DNA of 51,536 bases from Pectinatus brassicae (GCF_014201835.1 NZ_JACHFH010000019.1:1-51536); one strand, 5' to 3'. Counted from the first letter of the stretch, positions 7,622-16,595 are shown. Numbers and translations are program-made. The notes: generated by a model from the sequence alone, not told the origin.

Positions 7622-8959
7622 TTATTTAATTGCGTGACGCTTTACATAGCGCTTATATAATGAACGCTGCATGTGCTGAGCCTCTTCATTTTGAAAATAT
7701 TTGCGGGCAAAAATATTGGGAATTGCTACCCCGATGGCTATTGCCAATATTGTCAAGGTAGCATTTATGCCATTTTGAAAAGCATGGACTAATTGAGTTT
7801 CTGTCAAAATATCGGTATTAATTACAGCAAACATCAGTCTGTACATAAAAATCCCCGGCATTAATGGAATAACCGATGGTATGAGCAGCACATGGTTAGG
7901 CGTATGCAGCCAATGCATTGCCTTCAACGAAATTATACTTACAGTCATCGCTCCGACTAATGTTCCGATAGGCTGACCTAATGCTAAATCAAGATTAAGA
8001 AAATTTCGCAGACAAACAGCAATGCTGCCACCTAATCCCACAGCCCATAAAAAACGTGGTGGCACATTAAACATAGTGGAAAAACCAGCCGCTGCAATAA
8101 AGGCAGAAACAGCATATACCCAATATGTATTTTTGGGATCAAGGGCAATGTTGGTAAAATCAGCAACATGACACAGCTGTATGGCAAACACTATACCAAA
8201 AGTCATACTACCAACCATAAGTATAGTATTAATTGCCCTGGTCGTTCCTGCCGTTATATAGCTGTCGAGCATATCTTCGATGGCATTTATCAAAGACACC
8301 CCCGGAACAATAAAAATTGCACAGGTCAGCATCGGATGCCACGGTGTACTGGTAAATGGCAGGAAATGGACAAAATAGGCACATATCGTTGCTACGAACG
8401 AGCCAATAGCAATTCCCATATAAGCATTAACTTGCAGCCGGTCACATTTGACACGACAGGAAAAACCAATGGCTGCACAAATCGTAGTATAAAAAAATGC
8501 CATCCAGTCACCGCCAAAAAGTCGGGTTACACCACCGCAGGCTAATGCTGCACCAATTGTTACTATTATCGGTGTATAGCGTACCTTACAATTGCTAATT
8601 CGTCCTAATTCTATTTCAAATTTTTTTAATGAATAATCTTCCTCAATTGCCCGCCATGTCAGTTTGCTTACTTCTGCTAAAATCGCCATATTAACATTAT
8701 GCTGATAGCATTTTTGGAATCTCGTTGTAGAATAATGTCCTACACTTATATTTAGCATTACGGTTGTATATGTAATATGAATATGACAGTTATCACTATC
8801 TATTCCCATATATGCAGCAGCACGTTTCATGGTTTTTACAACACGATTGCTGTCTGCCGAATTTTCCATTAATAACTGTCCAACCTTTAATATTAAATGC
8901 ATTTTATGATCCAATTCAAATTCTATGTCATTTATTTTTTTTGCCGCCTCATTATTCAT
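7622..8959 (-). CDS. Threonine/serine exporter family protein (ThrE-like, fused)
   Basis: A 445-residue integral membrane protein with both halves of the ThrE family. An N-terminal PF06738-type region (about 15-270) starts with the soluble ILKVGQLLMENSADSNRV segment and contains IPGVSLINAIEDML; a C-terminal PF12821-type region (about 285-430) contains GAMTVSIISLKAMHW and LIPGIFMYR-like sequence (LMPGIFMYRLM). Around ten transmembrane helices are visible. The family exports threonine and serine by proton antiport in Corynebacterium; in many bacteria the halves are two genes (YjjP/YjjB). It is the first gene of a two-gene unit with the phosphatase-like gene. The substrate here is inferred. Confidence 0.88.
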   Translation of the reverse strand: MNNEAAKKINDIEFELDHKMHLILKVGQLLMENSADSNRVVKTMKRAAAYMGIDSDNCHIHITYTTVMLNISVGHYSTTRFQKCYQHNVNMAILAEVSKLTWRAIEEDYSLKKFEIELGRISNCKVRYTPIIVTIGAALACGGVTRLFGGDWMAFFYTTICAAIGFSCRVKCDRLQVNAYMGIAIGSFVATICAYFVHFLPFTSTPWHPMLTCAIFIVPGVSLINAIEDMLDSYITAGTTRAINTILMVGSMTFGIVFAIQLCHVADFTNIALDPKNTYWVYAVSAFIAAAGFSTMFNVPPRFLWAVGLGGSIAVCLRNFLNLDLALGQPIGTLVGAMTVSIISLKAMHWLHTPNHVLLIPSVIPLMPGIFMYRLMFAVINTDILTETQLVHAFQNGINATLTILAIAIGVAIPNIFARKYFQNEEAQHMQRSLYKRYVKRHAIK

Positions 8960-9081
8960 AATATTAACCTCATTATTTTTATAGTTATATAATAAATATT
9001 TTTATAAACAAAATGAAAATCCTGCTAATTGCTATATATGATTATGAATAGTATAATAAATAATAAATCGTTGTTCAACGG

Positions 9082-9096
9082 TTTGTTTAAAACAAA
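9082..9096. promoter_or_regulatory. 15-bp palindrome upstream of the aminopeptidase gene
   Basis: TTTGTTT-A-AAACAAA is a perfect palindrome located just upstream of a TATACT box (9110-9115) in the 216-bp divergent region between the exporter and aminopeptidase genes. It may be an operator; the AT-rich setting makes chance possible. Confidence 0.3.
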
Positions 9097-9175
9097 TATT
9101 TGCCTTCTTATACTAAATTCAATATGCCTCATGTCTAATTGTATAGAGGTAATTATTATCTTAGGAGTGATATAT

Positions 9176-10579
9176 ATGGCAAAAGAAGATACAAAAAAAG
9201 ACAGCCCAAAATCAGTTTGGGAAAAATACAGCAAAAAAGAAAAAAAAGATTTGGAATCACTTTGTACTGATTACCGTAAATTTTTAACTATTGGCAAAAC
9301 AGAACGTGAATGTGTTCAGGAAATAATCCGTCAAGCTGAAGATAAAGGCTACAGAGATTTAGCTGCTGTCATCAAGAATAAAGAAACATTAAAGACAGGT
9401 GATAAAGTTTATTCTGTATGGATGAAAAAATCCGTTGTCATGTTTAATATTGGCAGTGAACCATTAGAAAACGGCCTGACAATCCTTGGTGCACATATCG
9501 ACAGTCCCCGCCTTGACTTAAAACAAAATCCACTTTATGAAGATAGCGGTTTATCTTATATGGACACACATTACTATGGCGGTATAAAAAAATATCAATG
9601 GGTCACTATTCCTTTAGCAATTCATGGTGTCGTTGCCAAAAAAGATGGCTCAGTAGTCAATATTGTCATCGGTGAAAAAGAAGATGACCCGGTATTTTGT
9701 GTAACTGATTTATTAATTCATTTATCACAGGAACAGATGACTAAAAAAGCAACTGAAGTAGTCACTGGTGAATCACTTGATATTCTTGTCGGCTCAGTAC
9801 CATTAAAGGGTGAAGAAAAAGATGCTGTAAAGGCTAATGTTTTAAAAATATTAAAATCTACTTATGACATTGAGGAAGATGACTTATTATCCGCTGAACT
9901 CGAAGTTGTTCCAGCCGGAGCTGCCCGTGAACTCGGTTTTGACCGCAGCATGATAATTTCTTATGGACAAGACGACCGAGTATGTGCCTATACCTCACTG
10001 GCTGCTATGCTGGAAACTGAAACAGTAAATAAAACTGCCTGCTGTTTGTTAGTTGATAAAGAAGAAATTGGCAGCGTTGGTGCTACCGGTATGCAGTCTA
10101 AATTCTTTGAAAATGCATTAGCTGAACTCATGAATCTACTTGGCACATATAGTGAACTTAATATGCGTCGCTGCCTGGCAAATTCCAAGATGTTATCTTC
10201 CGATGTTACATCTGGCTACGATGCACTTTATGCCTCCGCTTTTGACAAAAAAAATGTAGCTTATCTTGGTAAAGGTATGGGCTTTAATAAATTTACCGGT
10301 TCCCGCGGTAAATCCGGCTCTAATGATGCCAATGCTGAATATCTGGGTGAAATTCGCAAAATGATGGAAAAACACAAAGTTTCTATCCAATTTTCCGAAT
10401 TAGGTCGTGTTGACTTAGGCGGTGGCGGTACCATTGCTTATATCATGGCACTTTATGGCATGCAAGTAATCGACAGCGGTGTTCCAGTATTAAATATGCA
10501 TGCCCCATGGGAAGTAACCAGTAAAATAGATGTCTACGAAACTCAAAAAGGTTATAAAGCCTTCTTACTGGAAGCATAA
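9176..10579 (+). CDS. M18 family aminopeptidase
   Basis: A 467-residue zinc aminopeptidase of family M18, which removes N-terminal residues from peptides in the cytoplasm. Metal and catalytic motifs are present: GAHIDSPRLD, YGQDDRVCAYTSL, DKEEIGSVGATG, SDVTSGYDALY, GRVDLGGGGTIAY and LNMHAPWE. The long in-frame extension upstream of 9176 has no family features; the ATG at 9176 has AGGAG eight bases before it and is chosen as the start. The gene stands alone, ending in a terminator-like hairpin shared with the convergent thiamine kinase gene. Confidence 0.92.
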   Translation: MAKEDTKKDSPKSVWEKYSKKEKKDLESLCTDYRKFLTIGKTERECVQEIIRQAEDKGYRDLAAVIKNKETLKTGDKVYSVWMKKSVVMFNIGSEPLENGLTILGAHIDSPRLDLKQNPLYEDSGLSYMDTHYYGGIKKYQWVTIPLAIHGVVAKKDGSVVNIVIGEKEDDPVFCVTDLLIHLSQEQMTKKATEVVTGESLDILVGSVPLKGEEKDAVKANVLKILKSTYDIEEDDLLSAELEVVPAGAARELGFDRSMIISYGQDDRVCAYTSLAAMLETETVNKTACCLLVDKEEIGSVGATGMQSKFFENALAELMNLLGTYSELNMRRCLANSKMLSSDVTSGYDALYASAFDKKNVAYLGKGMGFNKFTGSRGKSGSNDANAEYLGEIRKMMEKHKVSIQFSELGRVDLGGGGTIAYIMALYGMQVIDSGVPVLNMHAPWEVTSKIDVYETQKGYKAFLLEA

Positions 10580-10583
10580 AATA

Positions 10584-10617
10584 AAAAAGCATGCACATAA
10601 ATTTGTGCGTGCTTTTT
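10584..10617. terminator. Bidirectional terminator
   Basis: Arms AAAAAGCATGCACA and TGTGCGTGCTTTTT (one G-T type mismatch) lie between the convergent aminopeptidase and thiamine kinase genes, with A and T runs at the two ends. Confidence 0.75.
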
Positions 10618-10620
10618 CTT

Positions 10621-11328
10621 TTACCAGTAGAAATATACTCCCAGTATTCCCTTACCACAGCTGACAGTAAATGTATTATTATCTTTTAAAACATTACTTA
10701 CAGCATATGGTTTATTCTGCCTTAACATAACATCAGTCAAAGGCCATTTAACATTATCAATACTGACATTACTACAATTGTCCGTCAATGGTAATAACGA
10801 AATACTTTTCGGTGTTTTTTTGCATTCCAGTACAACTATTTCATTTTCTAAAATAAATATACTTTCTTTATCATCAAGTCCACAGCAAATAATATTATTA
10901 GCAGCTTTTTCGGCAGCTAATGATAAAATACTGCTATATAGATGGTCAAAACGACCTCCCCAAATGCCTGTTACATATATTACTGCCGCAGGATAATCCT
11001 TGATTATCTTTTGCAAAGCCAATTGTGTATCGGTATAGTCTTTATCTTGGGGCAATATTTCCATTGGGATATTATTTTTCTGAGCCCACTGCCAATTTTC
11101 AATTTGCGCACTATCACCATCGCCGACTACATAGTCAGGCATAATCCCAGCTTTTCGGCATATATCAAGACCATGATCAGCACAATAAATTATTTTGTCT
11201 TTCGCCAATTGCTGCAGCCACTTTATATCTGGCTGTCGTCCACCAGTAATAAGCAGCACTTCTCTTTTGAACTGGTAATTTTTACTAAAACAAGCACTGA
11301 TTTGTGCTAATGATACTGTATATGACAT
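10621..11328 (-). CDS. thiN: Thiamine pyrophosphokinase
   Basis: A 235-residue kinase that transfers pyrophosphate from ATP to thiamine, giving the cofactor thiamine diphosphate. Family motifs are ADHGLDICRKAGIMPDYVVG then DGDS, the KDYTDTQ motif, and GIWGGRFDHLYSSI; a C-terminal beta-rich thiamine-binding domain follows (about 160-235). I chose the ATG at 11328 because GAGG lies six bases before it; an ATG four codons upstream (11340) has a weaker site. Family length is about 210-220. No TPP riboswitch-like structure is visible in the 128-bp divergent region upstream. Confidence 0.9.
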   Translation of the reverse strand: MSYTVSLAQISACFSKNYQFKREVLLITGGRQPDIKWLQQLAKDKIIYCADHGLDICRKAGIMPDYVVGDGDSAQIENWQWAQKNNIPMEILPQDKDYTDTQLALQKIIKDYPAAVIYVTGIWGGRFDHLYSSILSLAAEKAANNIICCGLDDKESIFILENEIVVLECKKTPKSISLLPLTDNCSNVSIDNVKWPLTDVMLRQNKPYAVSNVLKDNNTFTVSCGKGILGVYFYW

Positions 11329-11396
11329 AAGACGCCTCATCTCTACTTAGATATTTATTGATAATACTTATTGCTGGGGCAGGATTTTTCGTTTTT

Positions 11397-11442
11397 TTGT
11401 TTAATTATATATTTTAGAGTATTTTGTCGCTGCTTTAGCAGC
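11397..11442 (+). promoter_or_regulatory. Putative promoter and leader hairpin of the MBL-fold hydrolase operon
   Basis: TTGTTT (11397-11402) and TATTTT (11420-11425) are 17 bp apart. They are followed by a short hairpin GCTGC-TTTA-GCAGC (11429-11442) that ends just upstream of the ribosome site at 11447. The boxes are weak matches in AT-rich DNA. Confidence 0.35.
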
Positions 11443-11456
11443 AAATGGAGGTTTTT

Positions 11457-12131
11457 ATGATTAATTTTAAATTCTATGGTCATTCTTGTTTTTCTTTGGA
11501 TACTGGTAAAGGTATTATCTTAGTAGATCCATTTTTCAACGATAATCCTTTAACAAACACAGTTCCATCTGACATTGATTGCCAATACATACTCGTATCG
11601 CATGCTCATTTTGACCATCTCGGTGATGCCGATTTAATCGCTAAAAAAAATAATGCTACTATTGTCGCTATCCCTGAAGTATTAAACTTATGCAAAACTG
11701 CAACAGAAAAACAGCCTATGAATATAGGCGGCTCTTATAGCCTGCCTTTTGGTTCTGTCCGTATGACTCCTGCTATTCACAGCTGCGGTGTTGCTGGTGG
11801 AATTGCCTGTGGTTTCGTCATAAATATTAATGATGGTCCAACTATTTATTATTCTGGTGACACAGCATTATTTTCTGATATGCAGATTATCGGCGAAAAA
11901 GAACGCATTGATTATGCTATATTACCAATTGGTGATAATTTTACCATGGGCAAAGAAGACGCTGCTCGTGCTGCTCATTTCTTAAAGGCTCGCAATGTTA
12001 TTCCAGTTCATTATAACACATGGCCTGCTATTAATCAGGATCCTAATATTTTTAAACAAACAGCTGAAAGTATTGCTGTCGTAAAAGTCCACATTGTTAA
12101 TCCTGGTGAAACATTGGAATTCAAAAAATAA
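11457..12131 (+). CDS. Metal-dependent hydrolase, UPF0173 / UlaG-like metallo-beta-lactamase fold
   Basis: A 224-residue protein of the metallo-beta-lactamase fold. The metal motif SHAHFDHLGD (HxHxDH) is near residue 50; further ligands fall in AIHSCG, YYSGDTALFSDM and VIPVHYNTWP. The start is the ATG at 11457 with GGAGG at 11447-11451; an upstream in-frame ATG at 11445 overlaps that site and is rejected. Family members are called UPF0173 metal-dependent hydrolases and their physiological substrate is unknown. The stop overlaps the miaA start by one base, so the genes are translationally coupled. Confidence 0.88.
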   Translation: MINFKFYGHSCFSLDTGKGIILVDPFFNDNPLTNTVPSDIDCQYILVSHAHFDHLGDADLIAKKNNATIVAIPEVLNLCKTATEKQPMNIGGSYSLPFGSVRMTPAIHSCGVAGGIACGFVININDGPTIYYSGDTALFSDMQIIGEKERIDYAILPIGDNFTMGKEDAARAAHFLKARNVIPVHYNTWPAINQDPNIFKQTAESIAVVKVHIVNPGETLEFKK

Positions 12132-13087
12132 TGTCAGTTATTGCCCAAAAGAAAAACAAAGTTATTATTATCTTAGGCCCTACTGCGGTTGGTAAAACTG
12201 AGCTTAGCCTAAAACTGGCTCAACACTTTAACAGTGAAATCATATCCGGTGATTCTATGCTTATTTATAAAGATTTTAATATTGGTACAGCCAAACCAAC
12301 TGCCAATGAATTAAGCAGTATCAAACATCATCTGATTAATATTTTAGACCCACATGAAACATATAATGTCACTGAATTTTGCCAGCAGGCTGATACATTA
12401 ATAACATCTTTAAACGAGCAGCATAAGCTGCCCATCATCGCTGGCGGTACCGGCTTATATATTAAGTCATTGGTTGAAGGTTATAAATTTAATGCGGCAC
12501 CGGAAAACCCTGTCTATCGCAGCTATTTAGAGAATTTAGCCCAGGAACATGGTCGGCAGTATGTACTTAATATGCTGACCAAAGTTGACCCGCAAACAGC
12601 TAAACGGCTTCATATCAATAATTTTCGCCGCATAATCAGGGCTTTGGAAGTTTATGAATATAATAAAGATACTATTTCGCAGGAAACTTCTCTGCAAAAT
12701 GGTGAGTTGTTATATAATGCTGTGATTATTGGACTTAACCGCAATCGGCAAAATTTATATGAACGCATTAATAAACGTGTTGATATTATGATAGATGATG
12801 GCTGGATTAATGAAGTACAAGAGCTGCTTGATAACGGTATTGATGCTTCCTGTCAGGCAATGCAGGCCATTGGCTATCGACAATTAACCGCTTATCTACA
12901 AAAAAAAATATCATTAGCTGCTGCCATCGAGGATATAAAAAAAACTACTCGTCATTTTGCCAAACGCCAATTAACCTGGTATCGAAAGATGCCTTATATC
13001 AATTGGTTTTCTGTCGATGAACTGGGTAATGAAGAACTATTGCTCCAGGTAGAAACATTAATAAATGAAAAATTCGTCTTAAATTAA
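12131..13087 (+). CDS. miaA: tRNA dimethylallyltransferase
   Basis: A 318-residue enzyme that adds a dimethylallyl group to A37 of tRNAs reading codons that begin with U. Evidence includes the P-loop GPTAVGKTELS near residue 17, SGDSMLIYKDFNIGTAKP, HHLINILDPHETYNV, the AGGTGLYIKSL motif, and QAIGYRQL plus TRHFAKRQLTWYRK near the C-terminus. The length is normal. It starts in the stop codon of the upstream hydrolase gene and is followed by hfq, the classic miaA-hfq order. Confidence 0.97.
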   Translation: MSVIAQKKNKVIIILGPTAVGKTELSLKLAQHFNSEIISGDSMLIYKDFNIGTAKPTANELSSIKHHLINILDPHETYNVTEFCQQADTLITSLNEQHKLPIIAGGTGLYIKSLVEGYKFNAAPENPVYRSYLENLAQEHGRQYVLNMLTKVDPQTAKRLHINNFRRIIRALEVYEYNKDTISQETSLQNGELLYNAVIIGLNRNRQNLYERINKRVDIMIDDGWINEVQELLDNGIDASCQAMQAIGYRQLTAYLQKKISLAAAIEDIKKTTRHFAKRQLTWYRKMPYINWFSVDELGNEELLLQVETLINEKFVLN

Positions 13088-13116
13088 TTGAATACATACT
13101 TATTTTTAAGTATACT
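13088..13116 (+). promoter_or_regulatory. Putative promoter immediately before the hfq ribosome site
   Basis: TTGAAT (13088-13093), a 17-bp spacer and TATACT (13111-13116) make a good housekeeping-type promoter right after the miaA stop. A start about seven bases after the -10 box would fall at or beyond the AGGAGG ribosome site (13117-13122), so transcripts from it would have almost no leader. The spacer also folds (ATACTTA-TTTT-TAAGTAT). It may be fortuitous. Confidence 0.35.
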
Positions 13117-13130
13117 AGGAGGAAATTTTT

Positions 13131-13382
13131 GTGAAAGTTATTAACTTGCAGGATGCATTTTTAAATCAGGCCCGTAAAGAAAATATCAGTGTTGTTATTT
13201 ATTTGGTAAATGGATTCCAACTACGTGGCAATGTCAGCGGCTTCGATAATTTTACTGTTATTCTAGATACTAATGGTAAACAGCAGTTAGTCTATAAACA
13301 TGCAATTTCAACGATTACCCCGGTTCATCCCTTGGCATTAAATAATATTATTGAAAAAAAACAAGCTGCAGAAAATATTTAA
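13131..13382 (+). CDS. hfq: RNA chaperone Hfq
   Basis: An 83-residue Sm-like protein that forms a hexamer and pairs small RNAs with mRNAs. The Sm1 motif is at residues 27-45 ([19 protein letters not shown]) and the Sm2 motif is YKHAISTI (about 56-63). The N-terminus [12 protein letters not shown] is typical. It starts with GTG at 13131, nine bases after AGGAGG. It follows miaA by 43 bp, the usual order. The short tail after residue 70 is polar and Lys/Glu-rich. Confidence 0.97.
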   Translation: MKVINLQDAFLNQARKENISVVIYLVNGFQLRGNVSGFDNFTVILDTNGKQQLVYKHAISTITPVHPLALNNIIEKKQAAENI

Positions 13383-13391
13383 AATTGTCCC

Positions 13392-13434
13392 AAATGCCGA
13401 ACCTTCTATTTATATGATGGTTCGGTATTTTTAT
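13392..13434 (+). terminator. Terminator after hfq
   Basis: Arms 13392-13403 and 13419-13430 (AAATGCCGAACC / GGTTCGGTATTT, one mismatch) are followed by a T-rich tail, nine bases after the hfq stop. Confidence 0.8.
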
Positions 13435-13521
13435 TGCTCATATTTAATATTTTTATAGACTTTTATTATACAAAATGTTTTGTTATTGGAAGATGTTTAG
13501 AGTAATTTATATAATATATTT

Positions 13522-13647
13522 TATTATAAAGTGGATAGTTGGGATTGGTTTATTTTGTAGATATTTTAAGAATTATAGTTACTGAGAAAAAGAAATTAAA
13601 AAAGTACTGTGACATATTTTCCTTAACATGTCGCAGTACTTTTTAAT
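13522..13647 (+). ncRNA. Candidate small RNA between hfq and the chemoreceptor gene
   Basis: The 277-bp gap has no ORF. After the hfq terminator there is a plausible plus-strand promoter: TTGGAA at 13486-13491, an 18-bp spacer, and a perfect TATAAT at 13510-13515. About 75 bases after the expected start (13522) a strong hairpin with a T tail begins (13595-13647). A transcript of about 125 nt without a start codon would result. The hairpin may instead serve only the convergent chemoreceptor gene, and AT-rich DNA produces TATAAT by chance. Confidence 0.3.
13595..13647. terminator. Bidirectional terminator after the chemoreceptor gene
   Basis: Long arms (13595-13613 region and 13628-13647; AAGTACTGTGACAT against ATGTCGCAGTACTT, one G-T type mismatch) with A/T runs on both sides lie 12 bp downstream of the minus-strand gene that ends at 13660. 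Confidence 0.8.
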
Positions 13648-13659
13648 CGGTTTAGTTTT

Positions 13660-15381
13660 TTATTCTACCTTAAATTTTTCCAATGATTTTTGCAATTCAT
13701 TAGCCTGTTCCGCCAGATTTCTCGCTCGCTTTGTAACTTCACCAATAATTGAGGTTGTTTCTTCACTTAGTGCGGCTACCTCTTCCGTTCCAGTAGCTGC
13801 TTTTTGTGAAATGAGGGTAACTTCGTTTATCTCGACACTAGCCGCCTGTGCTCCACTGTTTATTGACGTTGATTTTTCAGAAATAGCAGTTATTTTATTG
13901 TCTATATCAATAATCGCTGCTGAAATTGTGTCAAAAAATTCTATTACATTTTTTAAACTTTCAGCTTCAGCCTCTACGGCTTTGTTAGCAGTCTCAACAT
14001 GTTCCGAAGTATTATCAACACCAAGTTTGACTTCATTTACTATCTCAATTATTTTTTCGCCAGATGTAGATACTCCCTCAGCCAATTTGCGAACCTCTTC
14101 CGCTACAACAGCAAACCCCTTACCATGTTCACCGGCTCTTGCCGCCTCTATCGCCGCATTTAAAGCCAAAAGGTTTGTTTGATCAGCAATATCTTGTATT
14201 ACAAGTATTATTTCGCCTATTTCTTTTGATTTATCAGCTAATGACACAATTGAATCTGCTATCTGCCCATAAATCTTTTTATTAACTGATAATTTTTCAC
14301 TTTGATCCTTTACCAATTTCGAGCCATCCTGAATAGAATTTCCAGCCTTGCTTGTCAGCTCTTTCGATATAGAAATATCATCATTCATAGCATTAAGACT
14401 TGTGACAATATCTTGAATCTTACTGTTGGTATTGGCGGTTGACTTAGCCTGCTGGTTGGCACCACTGGCTAAATCAGTTATAGTTGTAGCCGTTCGCTCA
14501 GAGGCTATATTTATTTCTTCCGTCGATGTTATCATTTTATCAGCTTCATCCGTAACATCTTTACTCAATATTTTAGTATTCACTACAAGCTCACGCACAT
14601 TATGCACTACATACCCAAATGATTCAGCGATAATACCAAGCTCATCCTTATCTTCCAAATGAAGGTTTTGTGAAAAATCATAATGTGATAATTCATCTAA
14701 ATATGTTAATATTTTTTTTAATGTTGCATTAAGAGGTTTAAGTATAAATAAGTATATCAATATTATAGCAACAGCTATAACACCTAATACCGATACAATA
14801 ATTTTAATAGCTATAGCATTACGTATCTGATCTAAATTCCCAACATATATTCCTGTACCAATTACCCAGTTCCAAGGCTTAAATAACTTTACATACGAAA
14901 ACTTAGGCTCCGGCTGAGTACTGCCAGGCTGCGGCCATTGATAACGAACAAGTCCCTCACCTTTTTCTCTTGCTACTTTGGCAAATTCAACAAAAACTGC
15001 TACTCCATTAGGATCCTTAATTCCCGTTAAGTCCTTGCCATCAAGAGTGGGATTAGTCGGATGCATGATCATCGTCGGTGTTAAATCATTTATCCAAAAA
15101 TATTCCTGGCCGCCATAACGCAGGGCTTTTATTTCTTTTATGGCCAATTCCTGGGCCTTTTGGGGCGTGTAAATCCCTTGCTGTGATTCCTTGTAATAAA
15201 ACTCTAAAATATCGTATGAAGTCTCGGTAAGGTTTTTCAGCTTTACTTCTGCGGATGATTCTAATGTGTCTCTAATCGTAGGCACGATATAAAAACCAAC
15301 CAGACTTATAAAGCAAATACTCAAAAAGGCCATGACAAAAATTATTTTTGTCGCCAAGCGAAAGTTTTTAAAAATATTCAT
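13660..15381 (-). CDS. Methyl-accepting chemotaxis protein with Cache sensor domain
   Basis: A 573-residue transmembrane chemoreceptor. It has TM1 (about 12-32), a periplasmic single-Cache-type (sCache_2) domain (about 35-185; [47 protein letters not shown]), TM2 (about 193-213), a HAMP domain, and a cytoplasmic signalling domain with the hairpin tip [20 protein letters not shown] followed by [19 protein letters not shown]. The conserved tip is what binds CheW and CheA, encoded in this window at 31.7-34.3 kb. sCache_2 receptors often sense small organic acids, but the ligand is not deducible. The gene is monocistronic, 71 bp downstream of the hemerythrin gene. Confidence 0.95.
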   Translation of the reverse strand: MNIFKNFRLATKIIFVMAFLSICFISLVGFYIVPTIRDTLESSAEVKLKNLTETSYDILEFYYKESQQGIYTPQKAQELAIKEIKALRYGGQEYFWINDLTPTMIMHPTNPTLDGKDLTGIKDPNGVAVFVEFAKVAREKGEGLVRYQWPQPGSTQPEPKFSYVKLFKPWNWVIGTGIYVGNLDQIRNAIAIKIIVSVLGVIAVAIILIYLFILKPLNATLKKILTYLDELSHYDFSQNLHLEDKDELGIIAESFGYVVHNVRELVVNTKILSKDVTDEADKMITSTEEINIASERTATTITDLASGANQQAKSTANTNSKIQDIVTSLNAMNDDISISKELTSKAGNSIQDGSKLVKDQSEKLSVNKKIYGQIADSIVSLADKSKEIGEIILVIQDIADQTNLLALNAAIEAARAGEHGKGFAVVAEEVRKLAEGVSTSGEKIIEIVNEVKLGVDNTSEHVETANKAVEAEAESLKNVIEFFDTISAAIIDIDNKITAISEKSTSINSGAQAASVEINEVTLISQKAATGTEEVAALSEETTSIIGEVTKRARNLAEQANELQKSLEKFKVE

Positions 15382-15452
15382 CTGCTGTTCCTTAATATAT
15401 TAGTTTTATTCCTTTATCTAGCAATAATAACCTTGTACCAATTATTCAATAT

Positions 15453-15842
15453 CTATTTAAGATATGCTCCATATTTTCTATCCTTTTCACAGATATGATT
15501 GATAATCCAATTCCTTAATACCCTCATCAGTTGAGTGGCATGTAATATTTTTTGTTGGTGCAGTTTTTTATATTCAGTAATCTTATGAGAAAATTCATCA
15601 TGATCACGTTTATGTTCTTCGTAAAATGGATATTTTTTCCGCAGCATCAGCTGTTCCTCATTAGCAAAATGCTTTAGGATATGTTTAATGAGTTTTTCCA
15701 GTGTTTCAGACATCACCGCTTTGCTATTGCCATTTTTCATAGCCATATATAATTTATTAATAATTTCTATGAGTTCTTTATATTCATCATCAAATTGGCG
15801 GATTCCAACGCTAAAATTATCATTCCAGGTGATTATTGACAT
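15453..15842 (-). CDS. Bacteriohemerythrin-like protein with a missing iron-ligand histidine
   Basis: A 129-residue protein of the hemerythrin family, four-helix diiron proteins that bind oxygen. It matches the family in WNDNFSVGI, HFANEEQLM, YPFYEEHKRDHDEF and NWIINHICEKDRKY, giving ligands His58, Glu62, His77, His81, His116 and Asp121. The first ligand, normally His in the motif IDxQHK, is Tyr21 (FDDEYKEL). A single C-to-T change would convert CAT to the TAT found here. Oxygen binding may be altered, or the centre may be mononuclear. The good ribosome site GGAGGG and full length argue for a functional gene. It precedes the chemoreceptor gene on the same strand, so it may act in oxygen-related taxis. 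Confidence 0.85.
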   Translation of the reverse strand: MSIITWNDNFSVGIRQFDDEYKELIEIINKLYMAMKNGNSKAVMSETLEKLIKHILKHFANEEQLMLRKKYPFYEEHKRDHDEFSHKITEYKKLHQQKILHATQLMRVLRNWIINHICEKDRKYGAYLK

Positions 15843-15950
15843 AGAACGCCCTCCGCCATTTCATTGTATTTGTACTATTATGAATACTTCGTTATTTTAT
15901 CTTTAATTTCCTTTATAAATATATTTTTATTCTTAAGAGTCATTATTTCC

Positions 15951-15993
15951 CAAAATAAAAACACCTAGCAAAATGCCAAGTGTTTTTATTTTG
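15951..15993. terminator. Terminator after plsY
   Basis: Arms CAAAATAAAAACAC (15951-15964) and GTGTTTTTATTTTG (15980-15993) form a perfect 14-bp stem 11 bp downstream of the plsY stop. It ends the long minus-strand housekeeping transcript. Confidence 0.7.
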
Positions 15994-16004
15994 AAATCGA
16001 ATTT

Positions 16005-16595
16005 CTATAGTTTAATTTTAGATTCCGTTCCCGCCATAAGACGGTCTATATTGGCACGATGGCGATATACAACAAAGGCTGCTGCCAAAATACCAAATAT
16101 AATATACTGCCAAGGTTTATCCCAATAATAGGCTTGCAGCGGAACCGATACAGCAGCTACCATTGATGCCAAAGAAACATAGCGAGTTATAACAACTATT
16201 AATAACCATAATATAAATACACAAATTGCTGCCTGCGGCATAAGTGTAGCAATTACGCCTAATCCAGTAGCAACACCTTTGCCGCCTTTAAACAGCAAAA
16301 ACAAGGAGCAGGAATGTCCGACAATTGCCATTATCCCGCCTAATACCAGTAGAAAAGGCTCGGGATCCGGGCTCATAAAATAAGCCATACTTACCCCTAA
16401 TACCCCTTTACAAAAATCAAGCCCGAAAATAATTAAGCCTGCCTTTTTTCCTAAGGTGCGCCAGGCATTAGTTGCCCCTATATTATGACTGCCATGCAGA
16501 CGCAGATCAGTCTGCCAAAAACACTTTCCAATGATTAAACCGCTGGGAATTGAGCCAATAATATAACTAAATATTATAACCCCAAGATAACTCAT
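16005..16595 (-). CDS. plsY: Acyl-phosphate:glycerol-3-phosphate acyltransferase PlsY
   Basis: A 196-residue membrane enzyme that acylates glycerol-3-phosphate with acyl-phosphate, the first step of phospholipid synthesis. Family motifs are SYIIGSIPSGLIIGK (N-terminus), LRLHGSHNIGATNAWRTLG, and LFKGGKGVATGLGVI, which form the active site on the cytoplasmic side. Five or six transmembrane helices are seen. The ATG overlaps the der stop by four bases, and plsY-der adjacency is common. Confidence 0.97.
   Translation of the reverse strand: MSYLGVIIFSYIIGSIPSGLIIGKCFWQTDLRLHGSHNIGATNAWRTLGKKAGLIIFGLDFCKGVLGVSMAYFMSPDPEPFLLVLGGIMAIVGHSCSLFLLFKGGKGVATGLGVIATLMPQAAICVFILWLLIVVITRYVSLASMVAAVSVPLQAYYWDKPWQYIIFGILAAAFVVYRHRANIDRLMAGTESKIKL

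Noticed and set aside
9025-9234. Small minus-strand ORF upstream of the aminopeptidase gene
   Set aside because: It overlaps the true ribosome site and start of the aminopeptidase gene, with AT-rich hydrophobic content and no ribosome site.
11329-11456. TPP riboswitch before the thiamine kinase gene
   Set aside because: The conserved CUGAGA-type and ACCUGA-type elements are not visible in this short, AT-rich region, and the kinase gene is not usually so controlled.
13628-14182. Long plus-strand ORF opposite the chemoreceptor gene
   Set aside because: It is the antisense shadow of the repetitive helical signalling domain, has no ribosome site, and its product is a Ser/Ala-rich sequence with no family look.
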